A program made the position numbers and the translations under genes. A DNA stretch of 15,665 nt, from the NCBI GenBank assembly GCA_021162265.1, contig JAGGZA010000078.1, forward strand, positions 1-15,665, in the 5' to 3' direction. Under the pieces are notes generated by a model that was not told the DNA's origin, did not search any database, and saw only the letters and a program-made list of their open reading frames with translations. The DNA comes from Candidatus Aerophobota bacterium (GTDB lineage Bacteria; Aerophobota; Aerophobia; Aerophobales; B3-G15). Positions 7,531 to 15,299 of the stretch are shown one piece after another (position 1 is the first letter of the stretch; every line of letters begins with the position of its first letter).

Positions 7531-8503
7531 CTACCTCACCCCTTGGTTTACCCATTGTTCTGTATTTAATTTTTCTGCGGATAAGTAGCTCTTCTAAAGG
7601 TATCGCTTTCAAGGTTTCTATTTCTCTTAAAATAGCTCTTTTTATATTACTTGCTGTTTGCTCTACATCTCTATGAGCTCCCCCTCGGGGCTCAGGAATA
7701 ATCCCATCTATTATATTGAGCTTTAAAAGGTCCTGCGCTGTTAGTTTCAGAGCGGCAGCAGCTTCCTCAACTTTACTCTGATCTTTCCAGAGAATTGCCG
7801 CACACCCCTCCGGTGAAATTACTGAATATATGGCATTTTCCAGCATTAAAACTCTGTCTCCCACCCCGATACCCAGGGCTCCTCCACTACCTCCCTCTCC
7901 AATGATGATAACAAGGATGGGAGATTTAAGTTGGGACATTTTTTCAAGGTTTGAAGCTATTGCCTCAGCCTGTCCTCTTTCCTCAGCTTCTATTCCGGGA
8001 TAGGCTCCCGGTGTATCTATGAAACTCACCACCGGTAAATGGAATTTCTCGGCAAGACTCATAATTCTTTTGGCTTTTCTGTACCCTTCAGGATGTGCCA
8101 TACCAAAGTTACGTGAGAGATTTTCTTTGATAGACTCTCCCTTTTGATGTCCTATCCATACAAGTCTGTGTTCGTTTATCTTACCAAGACCTGCTACTAT
8201 AGCCTGGTCATCGGAACATAGTCTGTCACCATGTAGTTCTATCCACTCGTCAAAGATAAGTTCAACAATGGTTAGAGTTTTTGGTCTTGCAGGGTGTCTT
8301 GCCAGTTGAACCCTTTGCCAGGGAGTTAAATTTTTAAAAGTATTCTCTTCCAGCCTTCTCAGACGGTCTTTCAATCGTTGAATATCTTCTTTAAGATCAA
8401 TCCCCTCTTTTTCGCTTAAGTTTTTAAGTTCTTGAATTTTATTTTCTAACTCAACTAAAGGTTTTTCAAAACCCAGTATATATTTGCTATTTTTTTCTTC
8501 CAT
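7523..8503 (-). CDS. accA: Acetyl-CoA carboxylase carboxyltransferase subunit alpha
   Basis: AccA with AccD moves CO2 from carboxybiotin to acetyl-CoA, making malonyl-CoA. The 326-residue protein has the usual N-terminal coiled region (about 15-55) with LARHPARP (68-74). The crotonase-like core holds GHQKG (118-122), FIDTPGAYPGIEAEERGQ (161-178), GEGGSGGALGIGVGD (202-216) and ISPEGCAAILWK (229-240). It ends with the GGAHRD loop (274-279). Only the alpha subunit is here; accD and the biotin enzymes accB and accC are elsewhere. The gene starts 3 nt after the outer-membrane protein stop and overlaps gyrB by 8 nt. An AGGGGA sequence about 12 nt upstream is a weak ribosome site. Confidence 0.97.
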   Translation of the reverse strand: MEEKNSKYILGFEKPLVELENKIQELKNLSEKEGIDLKEDIQRLKDRLRRLEENTFKNLTPWQRVQLARHPARPKTLTIVELIFDEWIELHGDRLCSDDQAIVAGLGKINEHRLVWIGHQKGESIKENLSRNFGMAHPEGYRKAKRIMSLAEKFHLPVVSFIDTPGAYPGIEAEERGQAEAIASNLEKMSQLKSPILVIIIGEGGSGGALGIGVGDRVLMLENAIYSVISPEGCAAILWKDQSKVEEAAAALKLTAQDLLKLNIIDGIIPEPRGGAHRDVEQTASNIKRAILREIETLKAIPLEELLIRRKIKYRTMGKPRGEVDE

Positions 8504-8506
8504 AAA

Positions 8507-9331
8507 TTAAAATTCCCCTGAATATATAATCTGAAATGTTCTATTGCCACTGTCAGCATATCGACCTGTAAGGTCTTTAAAATCTATCTCAAGGATAAGT
8601 GACGGTGAATACCGTAGTTTTAAGCCAAGGTTAATTTCTCCTCCTGCTTTGCGAAGGGGTTGTTCTATTCCAGAAGAATTTTGAAAAACATCCTCTGGTT
8701 TTATCTCCCTGTGGAATCCATTGTTGTATTCCATGGTAAGTAGCAACTTTGGAGTGACTTCAAACTCTGCTCCCAGAAAAAAAGAAATACCAGCTTTGCC
8801 CGGGTCATCTTCGAGACAATGATTAATTCCTCCATTAACCAGTAAATTCATGCTCTTTAGTTTTTTTGTAAGAGAAAGATAAAATCCCTTGGAATTTATC
8901 TGGTAAAAACTTCTTTTAAGGGTTACTGTATTCCCCTCATATTTTATTGTTTCTCCCTGTCTGTAGTATTTTCCGTATCCCTGTCCTTCATATCCTGCGG
9001 AAAGGGCAAAGGGAAGGTTTTTCCCTTCCTCTCCCAGCTTGTATTTCAAGGAAAAAGCTGGCTCAGGATTACCCTTTATCGGTCCTATCCCTACTACTCC
9101 CACTCCTCCATAGGAGGCACCTATGGTGAGTTTTTCAGTTAATCCAGCCATTCCCTGAATCAGGATTCCTCCTTCCTGATAGAAGCGGAAATTTAAATTA
9201 TAGTGGTTTTTGTTTAATACGTTAGCCGTTGGTGTATCAATAAGATTTATATTTGTCTGTCCTGCGCAAAGAGAAGATACTCCCATAATAACTACAAAGC
9301 CTGAGAATATTATTGCTAAAAGATTTTTCAT
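8507..9331 (-). CDS. Predicted outer-membrane beta-barrel protein (YjbH-like)
   Basis: This 274-residue protein starts with a Sec signal peptide (positive start, hydrophobic stretch to about 20, cleavage likely after CAG at 22-24). The mature part is rich in alternating strands with glycine and aromatic residues. It ends in IIYSGEF, a C-terminal phenylalanine typical of the signal read by the outer-membrane insertion machinery. The opening INLIDTPTANVL (28-39) and the later LTEKLTIGASYGGVGVVG (64-81) resemble uncharacterised YjbH-type barrel proteins of uncultivated bacteria; this is a recollection of style, not a search result. A strong AAGGAGGG ribosome site lies a few bases before the ATG. 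It sits 10 nt after the deacetylase gene and 3 nt before accA, so it is expressed with envelope and lipid genes. What it carries or anchors is unknown. Confidence 0.7.
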   Translation of the reverse strand: MKNLLAIIFSGFVVIMGVSSLCAGQTNINLIDTPTANVLNKNHYNLNFRFYQEGGILIQGMAGLTEKLTIGASYGGVGVVGIGPIKGNPEPAFSLKYKLGEEGKNLPFALSAGYEGQGYGKYYRQGETIKYEGNTVTLKRSFYQINSKGFYLSLTKKLKSMNLLVNGGINHCLEDDPGKAGISFFLGAEFEVTPKLLLTMEYNNGFHREIKPEDVFQNSSGIEQPLRKAGGEINLGLKLRYSPSLILEIDFKDLTGRYADSGNRTFQIIYSGEF

Positions 9332-9341
9332 TGGACCCTCC

Positions 9342-10415
9342 TTAGTTTAATATATCCGAACAAAATACGAAGTTTATCTTTCTATTATCACATTCCTTAA
9401 CAAGTTTTTTTAAAGCAAGAGCAGTTTCTATGTTAGAGTGCCCCAGTCCCAGAGCCCATCCTTTTTCTATGCCCTTTGATAGAAGTTTTTTGAACTGATT
9501 TTCAATATAGCTTTCCTCCTTTTTATTGTCCAGGAATACACAATTAAAGGTTGATTTTACTCCCAGTTTTCTTGCCAGGGAATAACCTATGGAAGATGGA
9601 GAGGTTCTACTATCCACAAAGAACATTTTCTTTTCCTTCAAGACCTGCAACAGGGGTTCCATTAGCTCCTTTTGTGTAGTTACAAGTGAGCCCATATGAT
9701 TATTTAATCCCTGTGCATAAGGAATGGATTCAATAGCTTCCCTTGCTGTTTCTTCTATTTTCTCCCCGGACATTCCCTTAAGTATTATCCACTTATATCG
9801 GTTTACAAATTTTCCCCTGGGTTGCATAGGGAGATGGACAAGAATTTGTTTTTTCTGGCGTTGGGCTTCTTTCGCAATCTTTTCTGCAAAATGTGTACCC
9901 GGGATAATAGAAATTGTGAGAGGGACAGGTATTTCCTGGAAAAAAGTACTTATTAACCTGTCATCATTTGTATATCCAAAGTCGTCTATTAAAAGAGCAA
10001 TTTTTGCTTTTTTGAGAGAGAAAATTAGTTTGTGAGTTAAAAGGCCATCTTGTCCAGCATCAAGGTAAAATTTGTAGGTATCTTTTGTATTTTCCTCTCT
10101 AAATCCCAGAACCTGGATTTCAGGAGAGTTAAACCCATTTTTTGCTTTTCTTAATAAATCATCCAGAGGATAGCTTAAGGGGACATCAACTTTAACCTCT
10201 GCTACATTATGGGGAGGGAAAATTCCCTCCTTTCTTATTCTCCTTTCTATTTTAAAAAGAGCAAGCTTATTAAGCTCTACCTGGATTTTTTCATCTACTC
10301 TGGAAAAAATCCTTGTGGTTTGAAGTTGTTTGTATTGAAAAAATACAGTTAAGGCTAATCCAAAAACAGCAATTCCCAATCCTATTAAGGTATATCTTAT
10401 AAGTTTATTGATCAT
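9342..10415 (-). CDS. Divergent polysaccharide deacetylase family protein (YibQ-like)
   Basis: This 357-residue protein has one N-terminal membrane segment (about 8-27), so the rest probably lies outside the inner membrane. A linker (about 30-135) is followed by the NodB-like barrel of the 'divergent polysaccharide deacetylase' family. Motifs are ALLIDDFGY (140-148, Asp144-Asp145), VHLPMQP (193-199, His194), LNNHMGS (237-243), FFVDSRTS (265-272) and GLGHS (323-327). Family members are thought to act on cell-wall or surface glycans; the true substrate is unknown. The start is uncertain: ATG 10415 is 8 nt past the ctpA stop, while an in-frame TTG at 10427 would overlap that stop as TTGA. Neither has a clear ribosome site, so coupling to ctpA is likely. 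In other bacteria this family often follows an S41 protease, as here. Confidence 0.9.
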   Translation of the reverse strand: MINKLIRYTLIGLGIAVFGLALTVFFQYKQLQTTRIFSRVDEKIQVELNKLALFKIERRIRKEGIFPPHNVAEVKVDVPLSYPLDDLLRKAKNGFNSPEIQVLGFREENTKDTYKFYLDAGQDGLLTHKLIFSLKKAKIALLIDDFGYTNDDRLISTFFQEIPVPLTISIIPGTHFAEKIAKEAQRQKKQILVHLPMQPRGKFVNRYKWIILKGMSGEKIEETAREAIESIPYAQGLNNHMGSLVTTQKELMEPLLQVLKEKKMFFVDSRTSPSSIGYSLARKLGVKSTFNCVFLDNKKEESYIENQFKKLLSKGIEKGWALGLGHSNIETALALKKLVKECDNRKINFVFCSDILN

Positions 10416-10423
10416 TTTTTGGT

Positions 10424-11809
10424 TCAACGGGTGGTTTTAATTTCTTTTAGAATTTTTCCCTGGAGTATTGGAAGAGATTTTAAAAGATTCACAGCTTGAA
10501 TTAGCTGGTTGTCATTAAATATGTCGTTTTCTTTATTTGTGTCTTCCTCACGAAGGATGCGTTTTAGAAGTTCCCTGTTTATTTTAATATTTTTCTTTTC
10601 CAGTTTTTTTAAAAGAGGAGTAAGGTCTTTGTCTTCCCACTGAGGGTTTAGATTAAGAAATTCTTTTATCACCGGGGATTCCTTAGCTTTCTTAATCGCC
10701 TCTTTTTCCTCAGCAGTAGGAATAAAGGGTTCTATTTCCAGATTAGGCTTTATCCCCTCACCTTCTATACATACCCCGGAAGGGGTATAGTACTTGGCTG
10801 TAGTTAACCATAATGCTCCACCATTTTCCAGTGGAATTGCATTCTGAACTGTTCCTTTACCAAAAGTAGGTGTTCCTATAAGGATTCCTCTTTTATGGTC
10901 CTTTATAGCTCCTGCTACTATTTCAGAAGCACTGGCACTTCCCTCGTTAATTAACACGACAAGAGGGAGGTCTATTCCTTCTCCTCTGGGGTGAGCTGAA
11001 TAAATTTTGCTTTCAGCAGGGTCTCTTCCTCTTATGGAGACAATTGTTCCAGAAGACAGGAATTCATCGGCAACCTCAACTGCCTGGGTCAGGAGCCCAC
11101 CAGGATTATCTCTTAAGTCCAGGATTAAACTCTTCATCCCCATTTTCTTCAGGGAAATAATAGCATCTCTTAGCTCTTTTGAGGTATTTTCATTGGTAAA
11201 GCCTATTATTTTTATGTATCCTATACTGTCTTCAAGGATTTTCTTTTTAACATTAGGCAATTTAATGAGCTCTCTTGTCAGGGTGTATTCCATGAGCTCA
11301 GGCACTCCTTCTCTCTTGATAGTTATAGTTACCTGCGTACCAACTTCTCCTCTCAATTTAGCTACGGCTTCGTTCAGGCTCATCCCTTCTGTGCTTTTTC
11401 CGTTTATCTTTAATATCTTATCACCAGGTTTTAAGCCAGCTTTACTTGCAGGTGTACTTTCAAGAGGATTAATAATTGTTATAAAATTATCTCTAACTCC
11501 TACAACCATTCCCAGTCCACCAAATTCTCCCTCCTTCTCAACATTCCATTCTTTCCATTCTTCAGCATCTAACCAGCGAGAATGAGGGTCATCAAGGGAT
11601 TCCACCATTCCTTTAATTGCTCCCTCAATCAACTTTGAGGGTTCTACTTTCTCTATGTATTCATTTTGAATTATCTGATATACCTGAATTATAAGTTTAA
11701 TTTCAGAGAAGAAGTTACTTGCAGCTTGAACCCTGGCAAACCATACAGTTACCAGTATTAAAGAGGTAATTGTTAGAGTTAAGATGGTTCTTTTTTTAAA
11801 TATTTTCAT
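10424..11809 (-). CDS. S41-family carboxyl-terminal processing protease (CtpA-like)
   Basis: This 461-residue periplasmic protease trims or degrades exported proteins from their C-termini. It has an N-terminal signal or anchor (about 8-30, ending VQAAS), a helical lead (35-95), a PDZ domain (about 95-170, with GLGMVVG, LKPGDKILKING and LRGEVGTQV) and the S41 catalytic core. The Ser/Lys dyad is Ser293 in EGSASASEI and Lys318 in TFGKGTVQ, with Gln322 after it; spacing between the two (25 residues) equals that in E. coli Tsp. Substrate-loop motif LRDNPGGLL is at 232-240. A charged C-terminal extension (about 385-461) may bind an adaptor. It overlaps the PHP gene upstream as ATGA. Likely targets are cell-wall hydrolases or their regulators, by analogy with other CtpA proteins. 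Confidence 0.95.
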   Translation of the reverse strand: MKIFKKRTILTLTITSLILVTVWFARVQAASNFFSEIKLIIQVYQIIQNEYIEKVEPSKLIEGAIKGMVESLDDPHSRWLDAEEWKEWNVEKEGEFGGLGMVVGVRDNFITIINPLESTPASKAGLKPGDKILKINGKSTEGMSLNEAVAKLRGEVGTQVTITIKREGVPELMEYTLTRELIKLPNVKKKILEDSIGYIKIIGFTNENTSKELRDAIISLKKMGMKSLILDLRDNPGGLLTQAVEVADEFLSSGTIVSIRGRDPAESKIYSAHPRGEGIDLPLVVLINEGSASASEIVAGAIKDHKRGILIGTPTFGKGTVQNAIPLENGGALWLTTAKYYTPSGVCIEGEGIKPNLEIEPFIPTAEEKEAIKKAKESPVIKEFLNLNPQWEDKDLTPLLKKLEKKNIKINRELLKRILREEDTNKENDIFNDNQLIQAVNLLKSLPILQGKILKEIKTTR

Positions 11810-12459
11810 GATAGAAACTTCTCCATTAAAATCTGGCTATTTTGAAAAGCTTTTTTTACCTCATCCTCTGTCATTCCTGCTCCCAGCAAGATCTTCTCTG
11901 CCCGGGATAGGGTTATAAGGTCTTCTGGTGAGTGAGCATCACTGTTTATAATTACCTTTGCATTATACTTTCTTGCCAGAGAAACTACCCTTCCATTGGT
12001 TAAACAATGTCCTTTTCTGGCAGATATCTCAAGATATATGCCTCTTTGCGCAGCCAGCTTTACCTCTTCCTCTTTTATAATGCCAGGATGAGCTAAAATA
12101 TCTATATCTGCTTCAAGAGCTGCCCGATTTGTCCCGGGTGGAACAGGTTCTACAATGGTTTCTCCATGCACTATAATTATTTTTGCACCTTTTTGGCGAG
12201 CCCTACGAGTATAGCTTTTTATTAAAGAAGGAGGTAGATGGGTGAGTTCTGCTCCTGGAATAACTTTAATGTCGTTTTCAACCTGGCTTATCTCCTCGCA
12301 GAATTCAACAAGTGAAGAAATAACCCAGTCAATTTTAGCAGGGTCTACATGATCCGTAATTCCCAGAAACCTGTAGCCAGCTTTTTTTGCCCTCTGCACA
12401 AGCTCTGCTGGACAGAGTAACCCATCACTTAAAAGTGTATGTGTATGAAAATCAATCAC
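11806..12459 (-). CDS. PHP-domain phosphoesterase (histidinol-phosphatase-like)
   Basis: This 217-residue cytoplasmic protein is a single PHP domain. The metal-binding motifs are all present: HTH (His5, His7), Asp12, ITDH (34-37, His37), Glu71, VHGE (97-100, His98), LAHPG (122-126, His124) and NSDAH (172-176, Asp174, His176). Such stand-alone PHP proteins hydrolyse small phosphate esters or nucleotides; no neighbouring histidine-pathway gene supports true histidinol phosphatase. It could equally be related to YcdX-type or DNA-polymerase-associated PHP proteins. The start is GTG 12459-12457, with AGGAAT upstream; translation begins directly with the conserved IDFHTH motif, so no earlier start is needed. 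It is the first gene of the eight-gene run, about 20 nt from the predicted transcription start, and overlaps ctpA by 4 nt. Confidence 0.9.
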   Translation of the reverse strand: MIDFHTHTLLSDGLLCPAELVQRAKKAGYRFLGITDHVDPAKIDWVISSLVEFCEEISQVENDIKVIPGAELTHLPPSLIKSYTRRARQKGAKIIIVHGETIVEPVPPGTNRAALEADIDILAHPGIIKEEEVKLAAQRGIYLEISARKGHCLTNGRVVSLARKYNAKVIINSDAHSPEDLITLSRAEKILLGAGMTEDEVKKAFQNSQILMEKFLS

Positions 12460-12484
12460 CTTTTATTCCTTTTTTATTGGAAGC

Positions 12485-12513
12485 ATTTTAGCAAATTTTT
12501 TGTCCTTTGTAAA
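12485..12513 (-). promoter_or_regulatory. Sigma-70-type promoter for the eight-gene minus-strand operon
   Basis: On the minus strand the -35 is TTTACA (12513-12508), the spacer 17 bp and the -10 TAAAAT (12490-12485). Transcription would begin near 12478, about 19 nt before the GTG of the PHP gene. It is the best-matching promoter upstream of a run with no other gap larger than 11 nt. Confidence 0.6.
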
Positions 12514-12566
12514 GATTTGTGTAAATTTATATATAATCCTTCAGTCAAGCGTGTCTGGCTATTATT

Positions 12567-12582
12567 CTTGACAAAGGTCAAG
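12567..12582. promoter_or_regulatory. Palindrome overlapping the -35 box; possible operator
   Basis: CTTGAC-AAAG-GTCAAG is a perfect 6-bp inverted repeat with a 4-bp centre. The left arm holds most of the -35 hexamer, so a bound protein would block RNA polymerase. A further GTCAAG half-site lies at 12544-12549, 28 bp before the left edge of the right arm's copy pattern. No regulator gene is nearby, so the protein that would bind is unknown. Confidence 0.4.
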
Positions 12583-12595
12583 GACCTGTTAGAAT
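12568..12595 (+). promoter_or_regulatory. Sigma-70-type promoter for the ABC importer
   Basis: A perfect -35 TTGACA (12568-12573), a 16-bp spacer and a -10 TAGAAT (12590-12595) predict a start near 12602, 25 nt before the solute-binding protein ATG. The strong ribosome site AGGAGG (12615-12620) follows. The -35 is inside the palindrome at 12567-12582. Confidence 0.68.
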
Positions 12596-12626
12596 GGCTT
12601 TAATAAGTTTATATAGGAGGTGAAAA

Positions 12627-14183
12627 ATGAAGGTAAGAAAGAAGGGAAGGTGGATGGTGGTATTATTTGCTTTATCTTTTGTTTTTCTTTCTCTTGCAAC
12701 GGGTGCGAGTTTTGCCTTACAGACAAAGCCTATAGTACTGGGAACTACTGATAAGATCACCGTTCTTGATCCAGCCAAGACCTACGACTTTTACACCTGG
12801 GAAGTCTTTCAGAACATTGGAGAAGGACTTTTAAAGTATAAGCCAGGGACAACTGAATTGATGCCAGGGATTGCAAAATCTTATGAAATTAGTTCTGATG
12901 GACTGGAATACACTTTTAAACTGCGGGAAGGGTTAAAGTTTACCGATGGACATCCTTTAGATGCCGCAGCAGTTAAGTGGTCTATAGATCGGGTTATGAA
13001 GTTAAATCTTGATCCATCCTGGCTTGTTTCAGCATTTGTTGATAGAGTAGAAGTTGTGGATACTTATACTGTAAGGTTTATACTGAAGAAACCGGTTTCC
13101 TTTTTCCCCGCCCTGGTAGCAACCACGCCTTATGTTCCGGTAAGTCCTGACTCCTATCCTGCGGATAAAGTTGGCGAACCTACAGTTGGACATTATGGAC
13201 CATACAGGATTAAAAAATGGATAAGAGATGTGGAACTTGTCCTGGAAGCTAATCCGGATTATTATGGTTCTCCACCAAAGTCCAGGCTTTTTGTGGTGAA
13301 GTTTTACAAGAATGCTGCTACTATGAAGTTAGCGCTTGAGACAGGAGAAATTGATGTTGCCTGGAAAAGTTTAAGACCCATAGATATAATAGACCTTAAA
13401 TCAAAGGGAAAACAAAAGGTTTTGGAAGCGCCAGGTCCTTATATCAGATATATCATCTGTAGATGCAATAAACCACCTTTCAATGATGTAAAGTTGAGAA
13501 GAGCTGTTGCCGCTGCTATAGATAGAGAAAGGTTGTGCAAGGAGGCTTATAAGGGTACAGTTGAGCCTCTTTACAGTATGGTCCCGATGGGGATGTGGAG
13601 TCATATAGATGCTTTTAAACAGGAATACGGTGAGCGCAACCTCGCTCTGGCTAAAAGACTTCTGACTGAGGCAGGTTACAGCAAGGATAATCCTTTCAAT
13701 GTTGAACTGTGGTATACTCCCACTCACTACGGAGACCTTGAAGCAGATGTGGCAGCTATAATAAAGGAGAGTCTTGAAGAAACAGGAATGATGAAGGTAC
13801 AGCTAAAGAGTGCAGAGTGGGCAACATATGCTGCCAAATACATAACTGCGGGTACTATGCCTATTTTCCTGCTCGGGTGGTATCCAGATTATATAGACCC
13901 GGATGATTATACAAGTGTTTTTCTGCATTCCGAGTGGTCACCGGATATGGGTGTTTTCTACAGCAATCCCAAGATGGATGAGTTCCTTGATAAATCAAGA
14001 ACCGAAGTTGATATAAAAGTCAGGACAGAGCTTTATAAAAAGGTACAGAAACTGATGGCAGAAGAGGCTCCGGTAATACCTCTTTTCCAGGGGATATTAA
14101 CTGCTGCCACTCAGCCCAATATAAAGGGCGTAATACTTGATCCTGTGATGTTGCTCAAATACTACCTCATATACAGGGAGTAG
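12627..14183 (+). CDS. ABC transporter solute-binding protein, family 5 (DppA/OppA-type)
   Basis: This 518-residue exported protein captures a solute for a dpp/opp-type ABC importer. A Sec signal peptide spans 1-30 (KVRKKGR start, hydrophobic core 10-25, cleavage likely after SFA). No lipobox cysteine is present, so it should be free in the periplasm. Family-5 features are ITVLDPAKTYDFYTWEV (44-60), the Gly-Leu-rich 'GEGLLKYKPGT' (66-75), the SBP_bac_5 core FKLREGLKFTDGHPLDAAAVKWSIDR (97-122), GHYGPYRIKKW (188-198) and a typical C-terminal domain. The family covers peptides, nickel and other chelates, opines and sugars, so the substrate cannot be named from sequence. AGGAGG lies 6 nt before the ATG, a strong ribosome site. 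A strong hairpin separates it from the permease, which fits higher production of the binding protein. Confidence 0.95.
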   Translation: MKVRKKGRWMVVLFALSFVFLSLATGASFALQTKPIVLGTTDKITVLDPAKTYDFYTWEVFQNIGEGLLKYKPGTTELMPGIAKSYEISSDGLEYTFKLREGLKFTDGHPLDAAAVKWSIDRVMKLNLDPSWLVSAFVDRVEVVDTYTVRFILKKPVSFFPALVATTPYVPVSPDSYPADKVGEPTVGHYGPYRIKKWIRDVELVLEANPDYYGSPPKSRLFVVKFYKNAATMKLALETGEIDVAWKSLRPIDIIDLKSKGKQKVLEAPGPYIRYIICRCNKPPFNDVKLRRAVAAAIDRERLCKEAYKGTVEPLYSMVPMGMWSHIDAFKQEYGERNLALAKRLLTEAGYSKDNPFNVELWYTPTHYGDLEADVAAIIKESLEETGMMKVQLKSAEWATYAAKYITAGTMPIFLLGWYPDYIDPDDYTSVFLHSEWSPDMGVFYSNPKMDEFLDKSRTEVDIKVRTELYKKVQKLMAEEAPVIPLFQGILTAATQPNIKGVILDPVMLLKYYLIYRE

Positions 14184-14218
14184 GAGGATATTCTCTAATT
14201 CTCAAGAATAGAAATTAG

Positions 14219-14244
14219 CTCCCCTCTCCGGGAGGAGAGGGGAG
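14219..14244 (+). terminator. Strong hairpin between binding protein and permease (attenuator or mRNA stabiliser)
   Basis: Two perfect 11-nt arms (CTCCCCTCTCC, 14219-14229, and its complement, 14234-14244) enclose a GGGA loop of the stable GNRA type. A T-rich stretch (ATTTTAATTTT, 14245-14255) follows, interrupted by two A. It lies 35 nt after the binding-protein stop. It may stop part of transcription or protect the upstream message, giving much binding protein and little permease. The 3' arm also contains GGGGAG, the only ribosome-site-like sequence before the permease. A weaker stem (CTAATT 14195-14200 / AATTAG 14213-14218) sits directly before it. Confidence 0.75.
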
Positions 14245-14263
14245 ATTTTAATTTTAAGTGAAA

Positions 14264-15274
14264 ATGGCTTCATTAAGAGTTTATATTGTAAGAAGGGTAC
14301 TACTTGCTATCCCCATGATTTTTATCCTTCTTGGCATTGTCTTTTTCATAATGAGGGTAGTTGGTGACCCGGTTAGTGCTATACTTGGTGGTCATGCACC
14401 TCAGGAGCAAATAGAACAGATAAAGCAACAGTTAGGGCTTAATAGACCACTTTTAATTCAATTTTTTGGTTATCTCGGACAGCTTTTGCGGGGGAATTTG
14501 GGAAGGTCACTTATATGGGGTCAAAGACCTGTAATTTCTGAGATATGGGACCACTTTCCAGCAACGCTGGAGCTTTCTATATGTGCATTTTTGGTAAGTA
14601 TAATTATTGGTATATTTACCGGAATAATAGCCGCTACTCATCTCAATAAATTTCTTGACCACACCTTCCGCTTATATGGAATCATCACTTACGGTCTTTT
14701 TATACCCTGGATTGGAATAATGTTACAGCTTGTCTTTGGGGTTTATCTTGGTTTACTACCAATTGGCGGGAGAATAGGAACTCTCATGGAACCTAAAACT
14801 ATCACCGGGCTTTATATATTGGATAGTCTGCTTACCCTCAATATGAATAGCTTCATCAGTGCTTTAAAGCATCTAATCTTGCCTTCCTTAACTCTGGGAG
14901 TTTATCTTTCAGGAATTTATACCCGCCTTACGCGAACTCACTTAATTGAAGTTATGGGGAAGGATTTTATAAAAGCTGCCTGGGCAAGGGGGCTACCCAG
15001 AAGGACTGTTATTTACAAACACGGCTTAAAAAATGCATTTATTCCCATACTTACTATGATGGGTTTGCAATTTGCACTTTTACTTGTAGGGGCAGTATTA
15101 ACCGAGATAACATTTTCCTGGCCCGGGATGGGGAGTCTTTTATTTGAAAGAATAACCTACAGAGATTTTACCACAGTTCAGGGAATTGTTGTCTTCTTTG
15201 CCTTAATAGTTGTCACTGTAAGTCTTCTGGTTGACGTTATCTATGCTTATATCGATCCACGAATAAGATATTAA
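14264..15274 (+). CDS. ABC transporter permease, DppB/OppB-type
   Basis: This 336-residue inner-membrane protein is one half of the importer channel. Six membrane segments are visible at about 9-30, 99-122, 137-160, 201-218, 261-282 and 305-326. The family pattern VGDPVSAILG (33-42) and LGLNRPLLIQF (57-67) follows the first segment. The EAA-type cytoplasmic loop that docks the ATPase is DFIKAAWARGLPRRTVIYKHG (234-254). The C-terminus DPRIRY is typical of DppB. ATG 14264 is chosen; GTG 14258 is two codons earlier in frame. The nearest purine-rich site, GGGGAG (14239-14244), is 13-19 nt away and locked in the hairpin arm, so initiation may be weak. Its partner permease should follow but is broken. 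Confidence 0.95.
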   Translation: MASLRVYIVRRVLLAIPMIFILLGIVFFIMRVVGDPVSAILGGHAPQEQIEQIKQQLGLNRPLLIQFFGYLGQLLRGNLGRSLIWGQRPVISEIWDHFPATLELSICAFLVSIIIGIFTGIIAATHLNKFLDHTFRLYGIITYGLFIPWIGIMLQLVFGVYLGLLPIGGRIGTLMEPKTITGLYILDSLLTLNMNSFISALKHLILPSLTLGVYLSGIYTRLTRTHLIEVMGKDFIKAAWARGLPRRTVIYKHGLKNAFIPILTMMGLQFALLLVGAVLTEITFSWPGMGSLLFERITYRDFTTVQGIVVFFALIVVTVSLLVDVIYAYIDPRIRY

Positions 15275-15299
15275 AAAATAGAATAAAGAATAATGATAG

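Noticed and set aside
10413..10427. Deacetylase start at TTG 10427 overlapping the ctpA stop
   Set aside because: Kept only as an alternative: it has no ribosome site and an ATG lies four codons later, still before the membrane segment.
11007..11585. A 192-codon open frame on the plus strand opposite ctpA
   Set aside because: It lies wholly antisense to a gene with clear PDZ and S41 motifs, has a Ser/Pro/Ile/Leu-rich make-up typical of a reverse-frame shadow, and lacks a ribosome site.
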